Made by a program: the position numbers and the translations under genes. A DNA stretch of 6,230 bases, from the NCBI GenBank assembly GCA_051876105.1, contig JBJEHN010000067.1:1-6230 (forward strand), given 5' to 3'. The stretch comes from W2P13-069 sp051876105 (lineage in GTDB: Bacteria > Actinomycetota > Coriobacteriia > Coriobacteriales > QAMH01). Below, in pieces: positions 4,675-6,230 of this stretch. A model generated the notes under the pieces. The model made no database searches. It was given only the letters and a program-made list of their open reading frames with translations, and was not told where the DNA came from. Position 1 is the first letter of the stretch. Each line of letters opens with the position of its first letter.

Positions 4675-6230
4675 ATGGCGCTCTTCAAGAAGAAGCAGGA
4701 ACCCGAGCTCGAGCCCCAGGCGGCCGCAGACGCCGCCGAGGCAGAAGTCGACGTCGACGAGGTCCTGCGCAAGTACGACGCAGAGTCCAACACCCGCATC
4801 TGGGAGGGCGTGCCCAAGGTCGTCGTCACCGCTGTGATGATCGTCTTCTCGGTCTACTGCCTGCTGATGACGCTGCTCTCCGTGGAGCAGGCCGAGGCCC
4901 GCTTGGCGCGCTTCTTGGCCTTCGTCATCGTCATCGGCTTCATGGTCTACCCCGCCAGCAAGAAGAACCACAAGGTCAACCACATCCCCTGGTACGACAT
5001 CGTCTTGATGCTGGCTGGCGCGGGCTCGTTCATGTACTTCGCCCTCAACTGCACGGACATCCTGCTGATGGGCGCGCGCATCCAGACCATCCACGTGGTG
5101 CTCGGCGTGGTGGGCATCCTGGTGCTCTTCGAGCTCTGCCGCCGCTGCGTGGGCATCCCCATCATCATCGTGGTGGGCTGCCTGCTCATCTACGCGTTCT
5201 ACTTCCAGTTCTCTCACGGCTCGGACTTTATGGGCGCGCTCACCAAGAACGTCCAGAAGCTCTTCTACACCACGCGCGGCGTGATCGGCACCCCCATCAA
5301 CGTCTGCTACACCTACATCGTCCTCTTCATCATCTTCGGCGCCTTCTTGGAGCGCACCGGCATCGCCAACTTCTTCATCAGCTTCGCCAACCGCATCGCC
5401 GGCTGGTCCTCCGGCGGCGCGGCCAAGGTCTCCGTCATCTCGTCCGCCCTTTGCGGCATGGTCTCGGGTTCCTCGGTGGGCAACACCGTGACCACTGGTT
5501 CGGTCACCATCCCCATGATGAAGAAGACCGGCTACAAGCCCGAGTTCGCCGGCGCTGTGGAGGCTGCCTCCTCCACCGGCGGCCAGATCATGCCCCCCAT
5601 CATGGGCGCGGCCGCCTTCCTGATGGCCGAGTACATGGGCATCCCCTACATCGAGGTCGCTGCCATGGCCATCGTCCCGGCCCTGCTCTACTTCACCGGC
5701 ATCTTCTGCGCCGTGCACCTCGAGGCCAAGAAGCTCGGCCTCAAGGGCATCCCCAAGGAGGAGCTGCCCACCTGGGGCTACCTGGCCAAGAACTGCTACC
5801 TGGTCTTGCCCCTGGTGTTGCTGGTGTGGCTCGTCGCATCTGGCGCGCGCACCATGGCAGCCTCTGCCGCCATCTCCATCCTGGGTGCCTTCCTCGTGGG
5901 CTTCGTGAATTTCCTGCTCACCAACTGGCGCGAGCGCCCCGAGGGCAAGGGCTTCGGCTTCGTCTTCGCAGAGACCTGCAAGATCGCGGCGTGGACCTGC
6001 TGCGACGCCTTCGCCGCCGGCGCCAAGAACTGCATCTCCGTGGCGGTGGCCTGCGCCATGGCCGGCCTGATCGCCGGCTGCATCACCGTCACCGGCCTGG
6101 CCTCCACCCTCATCAACGTCATCGTGCTGGCCGCGGGCGACTTCATCATCATCGGCCTGGTCCTCACCATGCTGTGCTGCATCGTGCTGGGCATGGGCGT
6201 GCCCACCACCGCCAACTACTGCATCATGGC
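4675..6230 (+). CDS. Fused TRAP transporter permease (4TM/12TM, DctQM-type), 3' truncated
   Basis: The frame runs from the ATG (AAGGAGGT at 4661-4668, 6 bases upstream) to the window end without a stop: 518 complete codons of a family usually well over 600 residues. A charged cytoplasmic tail (1-45) rich in Lys, Glu, Ala and Asp precedes hydrophobic segments near 48-68, 80-94, 108-125, 138-155 and 160-178, the small Q-like part. The large M-like part follows, with FGAFLERTGI (221-230), SGSSVGNTVTTGSVTIPMM (264-282), VEAASSTGGQIMPPIMGAAA (295-314) and, at the very edge, GMGVPTTANYCIM (506-518), all signatures of the fused TAXI-partner permeases. Together with the lipoprotein it forms a secondary importer driven by an ion gradient. 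The part seen contains 18 cysteines, many in the last 90 residues, which is high for a membrane carrier. Confidence 0.93.
   Translation, partial: MALFKKKQEPELEPQAAADAAEAEVDVDEVLRKYDAESNTRIWEGVPKVVVTAVMIVFSVYCLLMTLLSVEQAEARLARFLAFVIVIGFMVYPASKKNHKVNHIPWYDIVLMLAGAGSFMYFALNCTDILLMGARIQTIHVVLGVVGILVLFELCRRCVGIPIIIVVGCLLIYAFYFQFSHGSDFMGALTKNVQKLFYTTRGVIGTPINVCYTYIVLFIIFGAFLERTGIANFFISFANRIAGWSSGGAAKVSVISSALCGMVSGSSVGNTVTTGSVTIPMMKKTGYKPEFAGAVEAASSTGGQIMPPIMGAAAFLMAEYMGIPYIEVAAMAIVPALLYFTGIFCAVHLEAKKLGLKGIPKEELPTWGYLAKNCYLVLPLVLLVWLVASGARTMAASAAISILGAFLVGFVNFLLTNWRERPEGKGFGFVFAETCKIAAWTCCDAFAAGAKNCISVAVACAMAGLIAGCITVTGLASTLINVIVLAAGDFIIIGLVLTMLCCIVLGMGVPTTANYCIM

Noticed and set aside
4525..5718. 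Minus-strand frame of 397 residues across the permease gene
   Set aside because: It is His/Asp/Gly/Ala-rich shadow sequence; the plus strand carries TRAP permease signatures and a perfect ribosome site.

Overview
The window is GC-rich chromosomal bacterial DNA with strong G/C bias at third codon positions. A high-GC Gram-positive (Actinomycetota) is the best guess. The support is a regulator whose DNA-binding half closely resembles actinobacterial GlnR, plus a TAXI-type TRAP transporter and a cysteine-rich membrane protein that would suit an anaerobe such as a member of the Coriobacteriia. The class-level guess is inference from recalled family features, not from a search.

Layout. Bases 1-211 hold no gene I can support. 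A strong -10 box (212-217) without a good -35, overlapped by GlnR-box-like half-sites (160-186), precedes a glutamine synthetase (GS) family gene (250-1593). Thirty bases later lies a GlnR-like OmpR-family regulator with a degenerate receiver (1624-2289), probably in the same operon. A LysR-family regulator on the minus strand (2312-3226) converges on it with a 22-base gap. A 272-base AT-richer divergent region (3227-3498), full of short repeats and a leader hairpin, separates the LysR gene from a TAXI-family TRAP substrate-binding lipoprotein (3499-4509). A 165-base gap with two tandem hairpins, one a perfect 21-bp inverted repeat, leads to a fused TRAP permease (4675 onward) that runs off the window end.

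How the parts fit. The binding lipoprotein and fused permease form one sodium- or proton-coupled TRAP importer, probably controlled by the divergent LysR regulator. The GS-like protein and GlnR-like regulator form a nitrogen-related unit. The most notable point is that the GS-like protein keeps the glutamate-binding arginines but has Lys in place of a metal-ligand Glu and Gly in place of the catalytic-flap Glu. It may therefore be a gamma-glutamyl ligase for another amine, or a non-catalytic sensor, rather than an ordinary glutamine synthetase. Some characterised TAXI proteins bind glutamate or glutamine, so a shared theme with the importer is possible but unproven.
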